Assembly (NCBI GenBank): GCA_900552475.1
Contig: USAC01000055.1
Span: 1 to 13,479, forward strand
Length of the DNA: 13,479 nt
Direction of reading: 5' to 3'
DNA from: an uncultured Eubacteriales bacterium
GTDB lineage: Bacteria > Bacillota > Clostridia > Oscillospirales > Oscillospiraceae
Positions 9,101-13,479 of this stretch are shown piece by piece; the first letter of the stretch is position 1, and each line of letters opens with the position of its first letter. Position numbers and translations under genes: made by a program. The notes under the pieces were generated by a model, which was not told where the DNA came from, did not search any database, and saw only the letters and a list, made by a program, of their open reading frames with translations.

Positions 9101-12100
9101 CCAGCTGGGCGGGGACATCTCCGTCACCATGGATTCCACAGGCAACACCCGCCTTGTGGATCTCATGGACGCCGCGCAGGCGCAGGGCAAGCTCACCTAC
9201 TCCTACTCCACGACCCCGACCTTCGGCCGGTTTATCCACACCATCAACGACTACGCCGTCAATCAGCCCGACGGCTGGATGTTCACCATCAACGACAAGC
9301 TCTCGAACGTCAGCGCGTCGCTCGCGACCGTGCAGGACGGCGACACCGTTCTCTGGTTCGAGGGCACGACCGAAAACCGCTTCCAGGGCCCGACGCTGGC
9401 GCAGCTGCGCGGCGAGAGCATCGAGTGGGTCGACATTGCGAGCGTTGCAGACCTGCTGGCGCTCGCGAAGAGCAGCAATGACGGCGTGCTCGCGAAGAAC
9501 TACCGCCTGACGGCGGATCTTGACCTCAGCGGCGTGGACTTCCCCGGCATCGGCACCGCCGCGCACCCGTTCACCGGCCTGTTCGACGGACAGGGCCACA
9601 CCGTCACGGGCGTGACCGTCTCCGGGACGGAGAACGTCGGCTTCTTCGGCGTCATCAAGGGCGCGACGATCAAGAATCTGCACCTCACGGACGTGACCGT
9701 CACGGGTGAAAAGCGCACCGGCGGGCTCGTCGGCTATGCGCAGGCCGAGCTCGACAGTGAGAATCTCGCGAACGGCAAGGCAAACCTCATCGGCAGCTGC
9801 ACCATCAGCGGCACCGTCTCCGGCAAGGAGCAGACCGGTGGCCTTGTCGGCTGCAATGAAGGTAAGTCCGACAAGGACACGCTCTTCTCCATCGCGAGTG
9901 CCATCGACAAGTGCACCGCGGACGTGACCGTCACGGGCGCGAGCGCCACCGGCGGTCTTGTCGGCGACAGCAGCGGCACCGTCACGAAGAGCGCCGCCCT
10001 CGGCTCCGTCACGGGCACGAGCATCACCGGCGGGCTCGTCGGTGACAGCAGCGGCGACATCTACGACAGCCACGCGGACGGCGACGTCAGCGGCGAGAGC
10101 TGCACCGGCGGCTTCGCGGGCTCCAGCGGCGGCGCGGTGAAGGGCTGCTACAGCCTCGGCAATGTCAGCGGCACGGACTACACCGGCTCCTTCGCGGGCG
10201 CGAGCGCCAAGGCGGATACCGTCATCGGCGCGGGCCGCGTCAGCGTCGTCGGCACGCCGACACAGGGCTATAACGGCGGCTTCGCCGGGCAGCTCGGCGG
10301 TGTCCTCACGGGACTGGACAGCCAGATCACCGTGAAAAACGCCTTCGGCAACTGCTCGCAGGCGGACGGCCCCGCGCTCTCCGTCATCGGCAACACCACC
10401 TCCTACACCTCGGACAGTCAGCGCGCCGCGCTGGAGGGCATGACGCTCTCCACGGTGAAGGAGACGGCCGACAAGCTCTATGAGCTCTTCGGCGTGTACC
10501 TGCGCCACTCGGACGCGGCGGATGAGGCCGCGAAGTATGCGGACACCGTCGTGCTCCCCGCGGACGCGCAGGTGGGCGACGTGCTCTCGCTCCTGAAGCC
10601 CGGCGCGACCGCGGCGGACGGCGTGACCGTCAGTTACAGCGTCGCGGGCGACACCTTCTCCGGCGGCAGCGCGCTGCGGCTCGAGAAGGCCGGGTCGACC
10701 GCCACCGTCTTTACCTCCGTCGAGCTGACGCTGACGGACGGCGACGGCGCGGTCTGCCGCAAGACCGTCCGCGTCGTGCTCCCCGTCTCCGCGGAAAAGC
10801 GCGGCGAGCTGATGGACACCATCGCCGCCGGCTACACGGAGACAACGGACGGCTGGACGGCCATGGACATGGCCGCCTACGGCAGGCTCGACGGCAAGAC
10901 CGCGCAGCTCACGGACGCGGCGCGGCAGAACCTGCTGAACCTCCTCATCGCGGAGGCTGCGGGTGAAAACGTCACGGCCAGCGCCCGCGCGCGGCTCGAG
11001 ATCGTCCTGCGCTCTATCGGCGCGGACAGCACCGCGCTCTATCCCGCCAACAGCGCCGCCCGCGTCGACAACGCCGCCGCGCTGGCGCAGAGCGACTTCT
11101 CCTCCGTCGACGCCTACACCGCGCCCTATGTCCTGCTGGCCGCGCTGCAGGGGAACGTAAAGCTCACGGACAAGCAGGTGACGGCGCTCATCTCCGCCCT
11201 GAAAAATAACATGAACGGCGGCCTCTTCAGCTATGAGTGGGGCGGCGTGACCTATCACGATCCCGACACCGCCGGTGCCGCCCTCGCGGCCCTCGCCGCG
11301 TACTACGGCAAGCGCGACGATGCGACCGCCGTTGTGGACGCCATCCTCGCGGCGCTCCCCGCCGCCATGGACGAAAACGGCTCCTTCGGCAGCGCCAACT
11401 CCGACGCCATGGCCGCGATCGGCCTGCTGGCACTGGGGAAGGACCCCGCGCAGCTGAAAACCGAGGACGGCGTCAGCCTGGTCGACGGGCTGCTGTCCTA
11501 CGTCAACACGGAAACCAGCAGCTTCCAGTTCTACGGCGCGGACAACGCGCTTGCGACGGAGCAGGCCTTCCGCGCGCTCGCGGCGCTCACGAAGTTCTAT
11601 GAGAGCGGCAAGGCGTATAACGTCTATGACTTCAGCGCTGCCGCCGTTACCGACGGCCGCGCCGACGGCAGCGGCTCTTCCGGCACGGACATCCCCGAGC
11701 CCACGGGCGGCGAGATCACCGTGAAGCTCTCCATCCGCGCCGACAGCATGTGGATCGACAATTGCGAGCTCAAGCTCAAGGACGGCGCGACGGTTTACCA
11801 CGCCCTCAAGGCCGCGCTTGAGCAAAACGGTATGAGCGCCGAGGGCATGGAGCAGGGCTACGTCAGCTCCATCACCAAGGACGGCTACACGCTCGGCGCG
11901 CTGGACAAGGGGCCGAACTCCGGCTGGATGTATCAGGTGAACGGGACGCTGCCGCAGGTGACGCTGACGAACTACCGTCTCGCCGACGGCGACACGGTGC
12001 TCTGGTACTACACACTCGACTGGAAGACCGACCCCGACGGGCTCAGGCCCGTCCCCGGCAAGAGCGTGGACGAGGTCGTCGCCATGATCGACGCGATCGG

Positions 12101-13274
12101 CGTGGTCGACCTCTCCCGCGGCACGGCCATCCGCGCCGCCCGCGCGGCGTATGACGCCCTGAGCGACGCGGACAAGGCGCTCATCGGCAACTACCAGACG
12201 CTCCTCGACGCCGAGGCCGCCTACGCGAAGCTGACGGCGGAGATGGGCAGGAAGCTCGACGAGATCTATCAGACGACCGGCGACTATCTCGCCGCACTGG
12301 GTACGCCCGCTACCGGCTCCGTCGGCGGCGACTGGATGGCCCTCGGCCTTGCCCGCAGCGGCCGCAACGTGCCGGACGGGTACTATGACGCGGTGCTCGA
12401 CTACGTCAAGGCCAACATCGACGAAAATGGCCGTCTCGACTATGCGCGCGCCACGGAAAACGCCCGCGTCATCCTTGCGCTGACTGCCATCGGTCGCGAC
12501 GTCACCGACGTCGGCGGATACAACCTGCTCTCCGGTCTCGACAGCATGGAGTACATCGGGACGCAGGGCGTGAACGGCCCCATCTGGGCACTGATTGCCC
12601 TCGACAGCCACGACTACCCGACCTCCGGCGACGTGACGCGCGAAAAGCTGGTGCAGACCATCCTCGACGCGCAGCTCCCGGGCGGCGGCTGGGCGCTCGC
12701 CGGTACGGCGGCCGACCCCGACCTCACCGCCATGGCGCTGACGGCGCTCGCGCCCTACTATGACGAGAGCGACACCGTGCGTAAGGCCGTGGACGACGCG
12801 CTCGCGCTCCTCTCCGCCATGCAGGGCAGCGACGGCGGCTTCGGCACAAGCAGCGAAGCCTGCGCGCAGGTGATCGTCGCGCTGACGGCGCTGGGCATTG
12901 ATCCTATGACCGACGGACGCTTCATCAAAAATGGGCTGACCGCGCTCGACGCGCTCGCGAGCTTCTATGTCAGCGGCGGCGGCTTCCGCCACACGGCGGA
13001 CGGCGCGCTCGACGGCATGGCCACCGAGCAGGGCTACTACGCCCTCGCGGCGTACTACCGCTTCGCCGCCGGTCAGACGAACCTCTTCAACATGAGCGAC
13101 GTCACCATTCAGGCGAATACCCCGGCGACGCCGGATCAGCCGGGCACCCCCGCCAACCCGGACAATCCCGGCACGGCGAAGCCCACCGGCGACACCATCC
13201 TCCTCTGGGCCATCCTCGCCCCCGCGGCCTTCCTCGCCGCAGCGGCGCTGATCCGGAAGAAGAAACAGGCGTAA
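3060..13274 (+). CDS. Giant cell-surface protein with GLUG repeats, two DUF4430 (transcobalamin-like) domains and two alpha/alpha toroids
   Basis: A 3404-residue exported protein. The ATG at 3060 follows AAAGGAG (3045-3051) at 8 bases and opens a signal peptide cut after AVWA (residue 25). The order is: five GLUG beta-repeat modules (about 30-320, 552-860, 1010-1311, 1646-1985, 2121-2453); PEGA-like blocks at 321-547 and 861-1007; a fibronectin-like region at 1312-1635; DUF4430 at 1996-2102 and 2885-2986; toroids near 2577-2861 and 3062-3344; a Pro-rich stretch; and a membrane anchor at 3379-3398. DUF4430 shares its fold with the C-terminal beta domain of transcobalamin and intrinsic factor, whose other half is a helical barrel. 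With a cobalamin riboswitch upstream, I infer a corrinoid-capturing surface protein with the repeats as a stalk. Direct corrinoid binding is not shown by the sequence. Alternatives are an adhesin or a binder of another ligand. The gene is intact and monocistronic. Confidence 0.9.
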   Translation: MKKRVAALLMALVMLVGLLPSAVWAEVAVTPVSTAAELAALGGKQISGSYKLTADIDMTGQTMQPIKKFSSGTFDGQGHTISGLTIAASSGNTGLFAETGSGAVIQGIVLQNANVSLSSGSYVGVGALVGKVSGATEIRECGVSGSVSTSSSSALYVGGLVGYVYAKTTVDGCYGAASVTGGSYSSGKVGGLIGYTYSAADVSNCYVTGEVTSKGAAAGALGYFSTSSSNKVTLTNCFAACDVGGSASYRYPFAYIYSNYLTATNCFYESGRESNKDNTQSGITAASADELKAAAGTLGDAFRADLSAPINGGYPILRWQYVDPNATYTVTIRVEPADSVLTWNGEEQPVSADGNYTFSDVAVGSYAYSVANSGDYAAKSGTVTVRSGDVTETVTLAANTHKLTFTGLPEGAALTVMSGDQTLTPDADGVYTVVGGTYTYTATAFGYDDLSGSVTVGREDTVENIAMQARAVVTVTFTYDKAPQSPQLTVAAGERVMTPAADDTYRLPVGYSYSWSFRSANYAKQTGTIDLTSVTEDGAQTIAVALLDKTAWEGEGDISQPAATADGTYQITCGSELAWLAQEVNAGRAGSASAVLCNDIDLGGEEWTPIGKNYSSAFKGSFDGQGHTVSGLSITGSASSNTGLFGYVDSATIENVTVQGSISLTGNGSSSYGAGGIAGQLYGKAGAIRNCRSDVTVHGGQNVGGIVGYVAGGYSSAAKEITGCVNTGAVSSSSHNAGGIVGYIYGQVTVDSCYNRGSCTSGSYRAGGITAYLASSSAAVKNCYTTGETKVAYGSDSHAVIGNKSSGTVENCYYLSGLTADTSAAAKTADELKALAPTLGDAFLAAPADLNDGYPILRWQVPTYTVTFMVDPAGAEVTIDGQTGTHTEGRWVFALPDGTYSYSVRAFGYLEKTGELTVQGGTVDESVTLAAAARRSVTFTVTPADANAAVTVLWNGQAVAPESDGSYSLPYGDYQYLIKAKGYARASADFTVDESSPADISVELTPSRAWDGAAKEAPDGAGTQAAPYQIESGEQLAWLADTVAQGSGAKICAVLTDDIDLGGFPFAPIGVSSHELSGSFDGQGHTVSGLNVSAQYAGLFGVIKDAEIRNVVVQGTVASTSSGSGDAGGIAGRAVGTTNVIENCGNEANVSGGSNVGGILGNSQNYNTTVTVTGCYNSGSISASDRAGGIIGRYNNSNPRITDCYNTGAVSSSTYAAGILAGSSSNISRCYNAGTITGKDASKTGAFTTSSYNSLTDCYYLTGSIPAGALDNGANAMTLTEMQTTLLTALGAEKWKQVRGVNQGLPILQWQTADGPAASVTLAGDIGFERKLIAASDGEETSLPIGKLHWTAIPGAQSYTVSLWQAVKTWIPLSGEDRAAYDAAETAEEKLWFIDDKRIIEHMTTEQLARLAQLDDAIDEANSALESGIEYDSDTKMQLLQALSDAYAARAEFVISLATDDDLGYYGLVLQWAKDISGVTDCSYDCSDDLSALPEGIYYASAAAETDGRTAYAPIAQVESEIMPLQSPYNRMQAVSGLRWDGGTAHWDARADFTANQVYRIDLYTVEGSRDDLTYTFYRSFSMPGLYSAANFSNAFAAEKKYAFTVTALSDRETESRNGLTDSITSAFSDVYDPTAGTEEPGTKTWVDIHSAAEWIALANVEDVPSDGTGSPSRQQVEWGKNYRLANDIDFSALTAAEQAKTKSIGTVTYPFMGEFDGQGHKITGLTLSNSDSGLFWYTGATAYVHDLTIEGANVLFSDNAAVLVHNNYGRIENCAVVNTNITADTGAVLGGMVSRNYGVIRASYVQGGTLTSNSTTAVGHAGFVGANEEGGLIERCWTSMSVSTQSMHAAGFVGLGYGGTIRNCFALGDVSARGYSGGFVGRSVYDGNIYENCYAAGTVTVTETEGNGFIGGNQSWSSFQYDQSSGITNCYYNSATDSSHDYNAVAKSLDEMKSADFLAALSGSEAGIWVQSAEKNAGLPYLEGVAAPEQAASSRITVTLVLAAYDKETYQFSQLGGDISVTMDSTGNTRLVDLMDAAQAQGKLTYSYSTTPTFGRFIHTINDYAVNQPDGWMFTINDKLSNVSASLATVQDGDTVLWFEGTTENRFQGPTLAQLRGESIEWVDIASVADLLALAKSSNDGVLAKNYRLTADLDLSGVDFPGIGTAAHPFTGLFDGQGHTVTGVTVSGTENVGFFGVIKGATIKNLHLTDVTVTGEKRTGGLVGYAQAELDSENLANGKANLIGSCTISGTVSGKEQTGGLVGCNEGKSDKDTLFSIASAIDKCTADVTVTGASATGGLVGDSSGTVTKSAALGSVTGTSITGGLVGDSSGDIYDSHADGDVSGESCTGGFAGSSGGAVKGCYSLGNVSGTDYTGSFAGASAKADTVIGAGRVSVVGTPTQGYNGGFAGQLGGVLTGLDSQITVKNAFGNCSQADGPALSVIGNTTSYTSDSQRAALEGMTLSTVKETADKLYELFGVYLRHSDAADEAAKYADTVVLPADAQVGDVLSLLKPGATAADGVTVSYSVAGDTFSGGSALRLEKAGSTATVFTSVELTLTDGDGAVCRKTVRVVLPVSAEKRGELMDTIAAGYTETTDGWTAMDMAAYGRLDGKTAQLTDAARQNLLNLLIAEAAGENVTASARARLEIVLRSIGADSTALYPANSAARVDNAAALAQSDFSSVDAYTAPYVLLAALQGNVKLTDKQVTALISALKNNMNGGLFSYEWGGVTYHDPDTAGAALAALAAYYGKRDDATAVVDAILAALPAAMDENGSFGSANSDAMAAIGLLALGKDPAQLKTEDGVSLVDGLLSYVNTETSSFQFYGADNALATEQAFRALAALTKFYESGKAYNVYDFSAAAVTDGRADGSGSSGTDIPEPTGGEITVKLSIRADSMWIDNCELKLKDGATVYHALKAALEQNGMSAEGMEQGYVSSITKDGYTLGALDKGPNSGWMYQVNGTLPQVTLTNYRLADGDTVLWYYTLDWKTDPDGLRPVPGKSVDEVVAMIDAIGVVDLSRGTAIRAARAAYDALSDADKALIGNYQTLLDAEAAYAKLTAEMGRKLDEIYQTTGDYLAALGTPATGSVGGDWMALGLARSGRNVPDGYYDAVLDYVKANIDENGRLDYARATENARVILALTAIGRDVTDVGGYNLLSGLDSMEYIGTQGVNGPIWALIALDSHDYPTSGDVTREKLVQTILDAQLPGGGWALAGTAADPDLTAMALTALAPYYDESDTVRKAVDDALALLSAMQGSDGGFGTSSEACAQVIVALTALGIDPMTDGRFIKNGLTALDALASFYVSGGGFRHTADGALDGMATEQGYYALAAYYRFAAGQTNLFNMSDVTIQANTPATPDQPGTPANPDNPGTAKPTGDTILLWAILAPAAFLAAAALIRKKKQA
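3147..4019 (+). repeat. GLUG module 1
   Basis: Residues 30-320. The module opens with an AAEL..YKLTADIDM stretch, then FDGQGHTISGL at residue 74, then repeated GGLVGY...NCY..G.V units. It closes with a Cys-Tyr/Phe turn, ADELKAAAGTLGDAF and YPILRWQ. The GLUG motif forms beta-solenoid-like surface structures. Confidence 0.85.
4020..4700 (+). other. Three PEGA/carboxypeptidase-regulatory-like beta domains
   Basis: Residues 321-547 hold three units of about 70 residues. Each opens with a beta strand (VTIRVEPADSVL, KLTFTGLPEGA, VTVTFTYDKAP), has a central YTF, YTV or YRL plus a G-Y turn, and ends with a strand such as SGTVTVRSGDVTETVTL. They are probably spacers that lengthen the stalk. Confidence 0.6.
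4713..5639 (+). repeat. GLUG module 2
   Basis: Residues 552-860. FDGQGHTVSGL begins at residue 622 and is followed by GGIAGQ, GGIVGY, GGIVGY and GGITAY units with NCR, GCV, SCY and NCY turns. The closing segment ADELKALAPTLGDAF..YPILRWQ is nearly the same as that of module 1, which marks an internal duplication. Confidence 0.85.
5640..6080 (+). other. Two PEGA-like beta domains
   Basis: Residues 861-1007. FMVDPAGAEVTIDG with GTYSYSVRAFGY, then FTVTPADANAAVTVLWNG with GDYQYLIKAKGY, are close to the PEGA pattern of a P-x-x-A-x-V-x-x-dG strand followed by GxYxYxVxAxGY. Confidence 0.68.
6087..6992 (+). repeat. GLUG module 3
   Basis: Residues 1010-1311. FDGQGHTVSGL starts at residue 1080. GGIAGR, GGILGN, GGIIGR and AGILAG units alternate with NCG, GCY, DCY and RCY turns, and the module ends in LPILQWQ. 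Short Ser-Gly-Asn linkers separate the units. Confidence 0.83.
6993..7967 (+). other. Fibronectin-III-like pair with a helical insertion
   Basis: Residues 1312-1635. Strand patterns LHWTAIPGAQSYTVSLW and YGLVLQWAKDIS, then LRWDGGTAHWDA and YAFTVTAL, suggest two fibronectin type III-like folds. A strongly charged helical stretch (about 1373-1457, Glu, Asp, Ala and Leu rich) appears inserted within the first fold. Function unknown. Confidence 0.45.
7995..9014 (+). repeat. GLUG module 4
   Basis: Residues 1646-1985. It opens with WVDIHSAAEWIALA; FDGQGHKITGL starts at residue 1716, followed by GGMVSR, AGFVGA, AGFVGL and GGFVGR units and NCA, RCW, NCF and NCY turns. It closes with SLDEMKSADFLAAL and LPYLEG. 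A DUF4430 domain follows directly. Confidence 0.83.
9045..9365 (+). other. DUF4430 (transcobalamin-like C-terminal) domain 1
   Basis: Residues 1996-2102. An N-terminal strand ITVTLVLAAY is followed by VDLMDAAQAQ (helix), then the hallmark DGWMFTINDK and the closing VQDGDTVLWFE. GWM..xN and DGDTVLW(F/Y) recur in the second copy. It carries a longer N-terminal loop than copy 2 and has no toroid directly beside it. Confidence 0.75.
9420..10418 (+). repeat. GLUG module 5
   Basis: Residues 2121-2453. It opens with WVDIASVADLLALA; FDGQGHTVTGV starts at residue 2175. Five closely similar units (GGLVGY, GGLVGC, GGLVGD twice, GGFAGS) follow, and two of these share GGLVGDSSG. Unlike modules 1-4 it lacks the closing DELK..LPIL segment. 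Confidence 0.83.
10788..11642 (+). other. Alpha/alpha toroid domain 1
   Basis: Residues 2577-2861 are almost all helical, with repeated Ala/Leu-rich helix pairs. Recurring turns include GSFGSANSDAMAAIGLLAL, where a Gly-rich loop precedes a helix ending in LALGKDP, and ATEQAFRALAAL. This is the pattern of prenyltransferase/squalene-cyclase-like toroids, the fold also used by the N-terminal half of intrinsic factor. There is no DXDD or other catalytic motif. An Ig-like beta stretch (about 10530-10787) precedes it. Confidence 0.7.
11712..12017 (+). other. DUF4430 (transcobalamin-like C-terminal) domain 2
   Basis: Residues 2885-2986. The order is ITVKLSIRAD, then KLKDGATVYHALKAAL, YVSSITKDGYTLG, the hallmark NSGWMYQVNG and LADGDTVLWYYTL. 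This is a textbook DUF4430 copy. It follows a toroid directly, so toroid 1 plus this domain reproduces the alpha-then-beta order of intrinsic factor. Confidence 0.85.
12243..13091 (+). other. Alpha/alpha toroid domain 2
   Basis: Residues 3062-3344, joined to DUF4430 copy 2 by a helical linker (about 3001-3061, with AARAAYDALSDADKALI). Motifs include GSVGGDWMALGLARSG, ENARVILALTAIGRD, PGGGWAL, GGFGTSSEACAQVIVALTAL and ATEQGYYALAAYYRF. The ATEQ-aromatic-xAL turn matches toroid 1 at the equivalent end, which indicates a duplicated fold. Confidence 0.75.
13119..13271 (+). other. Pro-rich wall-spanning tail and C-terminal membrane anchor
   Basis: Residues 3354-3404 hold repeats of TP/NPG type, then AKPTGD, a hydrophobic helix at 3379-3398, and the basic end RKKKQA. 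This is the layout of a sortase sorting signal, but the motif reads AKPTG instead of LPXTG: it has PTG where PXTG is expected. The protein may be kept simply by its membrane helix, or by a sortase with relaxed specificity. Confidence 0.75.
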
Positions 13275-13276
13275 CG

Positions 13277-13318
13277 AAAAAGAACCGTGCTGACCTTTTG
13301 GTCTGCACGGTTCTTTTT
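13277..13318 (+). terminator. Terminator of the giant surface protein gene
   Basis: AAAAAGAACCGTGC (13277-13290) pairs with GCACGGTTCTTTTT (13305-13318), with an inner ACC/GGT pairing. It begins 3 bases after the stop codon. The A-rich left side and T-rich right side could also work on the minus strand. Confidence 0.92.
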
Positions 13319-13335
13319 GCTTTGCCGTAAAAAAC

Positions 13336-13357
13336 GTTTCGCGCCGCAGCGCGAAAC
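13336..13357. repeat. Perfect 9-bp inverted repeat
   Basis: GTTTCGCGC (13336-13344), a CGCA loop, then GCGCGAAAC (13349-13357). There is no T-run, so it is not a standard terminator. A shorter palindrome GCCTT-ATA-AAGGC (13364-13376) follows. The rest of the end (13377-13479) has C runs (13394-13400, 13439-13446) and 14 A (13455-13468), and no gene that I can support. Confidence 0.6.
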
Positions 13358-13479
13358 CGCGAAGCCTTATAAAGGCGAGCAAAAGAGGAGTGGCCCCCCC
13401 AACCCCGCGCGCCACGTTTAAGTATAAAACAATTATCGCCCCCCCCGCGCCGCCAAAAAAAAAAAAAACAGATATAGAG

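Noticed and set aside
3147..10418. CRISPR array or DNA-level tandem repeat array
   Set aside because: The repetition is at protein level (GLUG units) with diverged codons. There are no identical direct repeats with unique spacers.
3147..10418. IgA-peptidase or autotransporter, because GLUG motifs occur in such proteins
   Set aside because: There is no serine protease domain and no beta-barrel translocator, and the C-terminus is a Gram-positive-type membrane anchor.
10788..13091. Squalene/terpene cyclase, prenyltransferase or thioester (complement-like) enzyme
   Set aside because: The toroid fold is similar, but there is no DXDD, no zinc-site pattern and no GCGEQ thioester motif. Secretion plus DUF4430 neighbours point to binding, not catalysis.

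Overview
The window is GC-rich (clearly over 60 percent by eye) but has Gram-positive signals throughout: strong AGGAGG-type ribosome binding sites, sigma-A promoters with 17-base spacers, intrinsic terminators, an Rrf2 regulator, and a surface protein with GLUG repeats and a C-terminal membrane anchor. The best fit is a high-GC gut Clostridium of the Oscillospiraceae/Ruminococcaceae type. This placement is inferred from style, not from a search.

Region 1 (73-504) is an Rrf2-family regulator with three cysteines placed to hold an Fe-S cluster. Region 2 (552-2591) is an aromatic amino acid operon: a promoter, a 17-residue leader peptide with four Tyr codons in a row, a competing antiterminator and terminator, a DAHP synthase of the aroF (class I beta) type, and prephenate dehydrogenase tyrA overlapping it by 4 bases. 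This reads as ribosome-mediated transcription attenuation that senses charged tRNA-Tyr (and perhaps tRNA-Phe). It controls the entry step of the shikimate pathway and the branch to tyrosine.

Region 3 (2606-3018) is a perfect-consensus promoter followed by an RNA leader of about 400 bases that I read as a cobalamin (B12) riboswitch. Its expression platform has an antiterminator and two tandem intrinsic terminators.

Region 4 (3060-13274) is a single gene for a 3404-residue exported, membrane-anchored protein. Its order is: signal peptide; five GLUG-repeat modules with PEGA-like and fibronectin-like spacers, and a first DUF4430 domain between modules four and five; an alpha/alpha toroid; a second DUF4430 domain; a second toroid; a Pro-rich stretch; and a membrane anchor. 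DUF4430 belongs to the same fold group as the C-terminal beta domain of the animal B12 carriers transcobalamin and intrinsic factor, whose N-terminal half is an alpha6/alpha6 barrel. A B12 riboswitch in front of a toroid plus DUF4430 protein suggests a surface-tethered, intrinsic-factor-like corrinoid capture protein made when B12 is scarce. This is the most notable system in the window.

Region 5 (13277-13479) holds the terminator of the giant gene, two small hairpins and low-complexity C and A runs, with no gene that I can support.
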